From positions 62,001 to 126,000 of the forward strand of contig NZ_JALHAG010000004.1 in the NCBI RefSeq assembly GCF_022819085.1: a stretch of DNA of 64,000 nt, written 5' to 3'. The notes below the pieces were generated by a model, which was not told the origin of the DNA, searched no databases, and worked only from the letters and a program-made list of their open reading frames with translations. Positions 63,372-64,000 of the stretch are shown in pieces. The stretch comes from Planococcus ruber (GTDB lineage: Bacteria > Bacillota > Bacilli > Bacillales_A > Planococcaceae). The position numbers were made by a program, and so were the translations under genes. Position 1 is the stretch's first letter. Each line of letters starts with the position of its first letter.

Positions 63372-64000
63372 ATGACTACAAAAAAAATACTGAGCATCAT
63401 TGGCTTAGCCTTGTTGGGAATCGTCCTATTAATTGCTGTTTTTACTTCCTGGTATACCGTAGACGAATCCGAACAAGCCGTCATTATCACGTTCGGGGTA
63501 GCGAATGAAACCGTAACAGAATCGGGCTTGCACTTCAAATTGCCATGGCCGATCCAAAAAGCTGAAGTGCTTTCCAAAGAAACTTATAGCTTGCAATTCG
63601 GCTATAACCAGAATGATCAAGGAGAAATCACCTCTTACGACGCAGAAACCAAGATGATTACGGGAGATGAAAACATCGTCCTTGCGGATTTAATCGTCCA
63701 ATGGAAAATCACAGATCCGAAAAAGTACTTGTTCAATTCAGAGTCGCCTCGGGAAATTCTCCATGATGCCACTTCTGCTTCCATCCGTTCCATCATCGGG
63801 AGCTCGCTGATCGACGATGCCCTTACTTCAGGGAAAGCGGAGATTGAATCGGAGACAAGAGATTTGCTAGCATCGCTTATCGACAAATACGATATCGGCA
63901 TATCTATTTTGGCCGTCAAACTCCAAGACGTTGAGCTGCCGAATGAAGAAGTCCGTGCGGCCTTTACGAATGTAACGGATGCACGGGAAACGATGAATAC
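63372..64000 (+). CDS. hflK: HflK-like FtsH-protease modulator, 5' part
   Basis: About 209 residues visible; the frame is open to the end of the window. N-terminal membrane segment (ILSIIGLALLGIVLLIAVF, residues 6-24), then the SPFH/band-7 domain (YTVDESEQAVIITFGVANE; TESGLHFKLPWPIQKAE; MITGDENIVLADLIVQWKI; LQDVELPNEEVRAAF). HflK/HflC bind FtsH in the membrane; hflC is expected next. ATG after GGGGGT. The N-terminal Gly-rich tail of enterobacterial HflK is absent. Confidence 0.88.
   Translation, partial: MTTKKILSIIGLALLGIVLLIAVFTSWYTVDESEQAVIITFGVANETVTESGLHFKLPWPIQKAEVLSKETYSLQFGYNQNDQGEITSYDAETKMITGDENIVLADLIVQWKITDPKKYLFNSESPREILHDATSASIRSIIGSSLIDDALTSGKAEIESETRDLLASLIDKYDIGISILAVKLQDVELPNEEVRAAFTNVTDARETMN

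Overview
The window looks like chromosomal DNA from a member of the Planococcaceae (Planococcus / Planomicrobium-like, Bacillota). Nearly every gene has a close counterpart in Bacillus subtilis, and long blocks keep the B. subtilis order: tyrS, rpsD, ytsP, hisJ, ezrA, nifZ, thiI, ytcI, then sppA, yteJ, tpx, ytxK; later ytkL, ytoI, ytpI, nrnA, dnaE, accD, accA, pfkA, pyk, fxsA, citZ, icd, mdh, phoP, phoR. Start sites follow strong AGGAGG-type ribosome binding sites with many TTG and GTG starts, and most transcription units end in clear intrinsic terminators. No rRNA, tRNA, CRISPR array, insertion sequence or prophage was seen. The species call is an inference from synteny and style, not from a marker search.

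Layout. 1-11.3 kb: end of tyrS, an M50-like protease, a quinone reductase/azoreductase, a Nudix hydrolase, a small lipoprotein, a three-gene ECF sigma / PadR / FtsW-RodA-like operon, a sigma-B-type general stress gene, a cobalamin-binding-like protein behind a structured RNA leader, an RsbR-type stressosome protein, and a pnuC-nadR NAD salvage pair. 11.3-25.7 kb: rpsD with its leader, methionine gamma-lyase with a CcpA (cre) site, ytsP, hisJ, ezrA, nifZ-thiI, an acyl-CoA synthetase, rarD, sppA, yteJ, tpx and ytxK. 25.8-39.6 kb is the more accessory part: hydrolases, an S-layer-homology protein, a phosphatase, a TPR protein, a nucleotidyltransferase, a divergent SgrR-like regulator / MFS exporter pair, two GNAT enzymes, an EamA transporter, an orphan RibT-like protein, an NhaC transporter under a T-box and a small membrane protein under an ECF-type promoter. 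39.6-64 kb: stress protein, alanine dehydrogenase, peptidase, then the replication / lipid / central-carbon block dnaE, fadR-like-accDA, pfkA-pyk, citZ-icd-mdh, and finally maoC-like, phoP-phoR, an ATP-grasp ligase and the start of hflK.

How it fits together. The right half links fatty-acid initiation (acetyl-CoA carboxyltransferase under a FadR-type regulator), lower glycolysis and the oxidative half of the TCA cycle, with carbon-catabolite (cre-like) sites ahead of methionine gamma-lyase, pfkA and citZ. The phoPR module carries a ligase that resembles D-aspartate ligases of peptidoglycan cross-bridges, which would tie phosphate/cell-wall signalling to wall chemistry.

The least explained signals are non-coding: (1) a triple PhoP-box-like repeat followed by a very short C-rich hairpin and terminator just after the ligase, whose sequence is complementary to the leader hairpin of phoP; (2) a rod-shaped structured RNA plus terminator ahead of the cobalamin-binding-like gene; (3) a family of palindromic intergenic repeats with apparent compensatory changes; and (4) two ECF-type promoters with the same unusual 17-base geometry. 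All were found by eye; no folding or database search was run.
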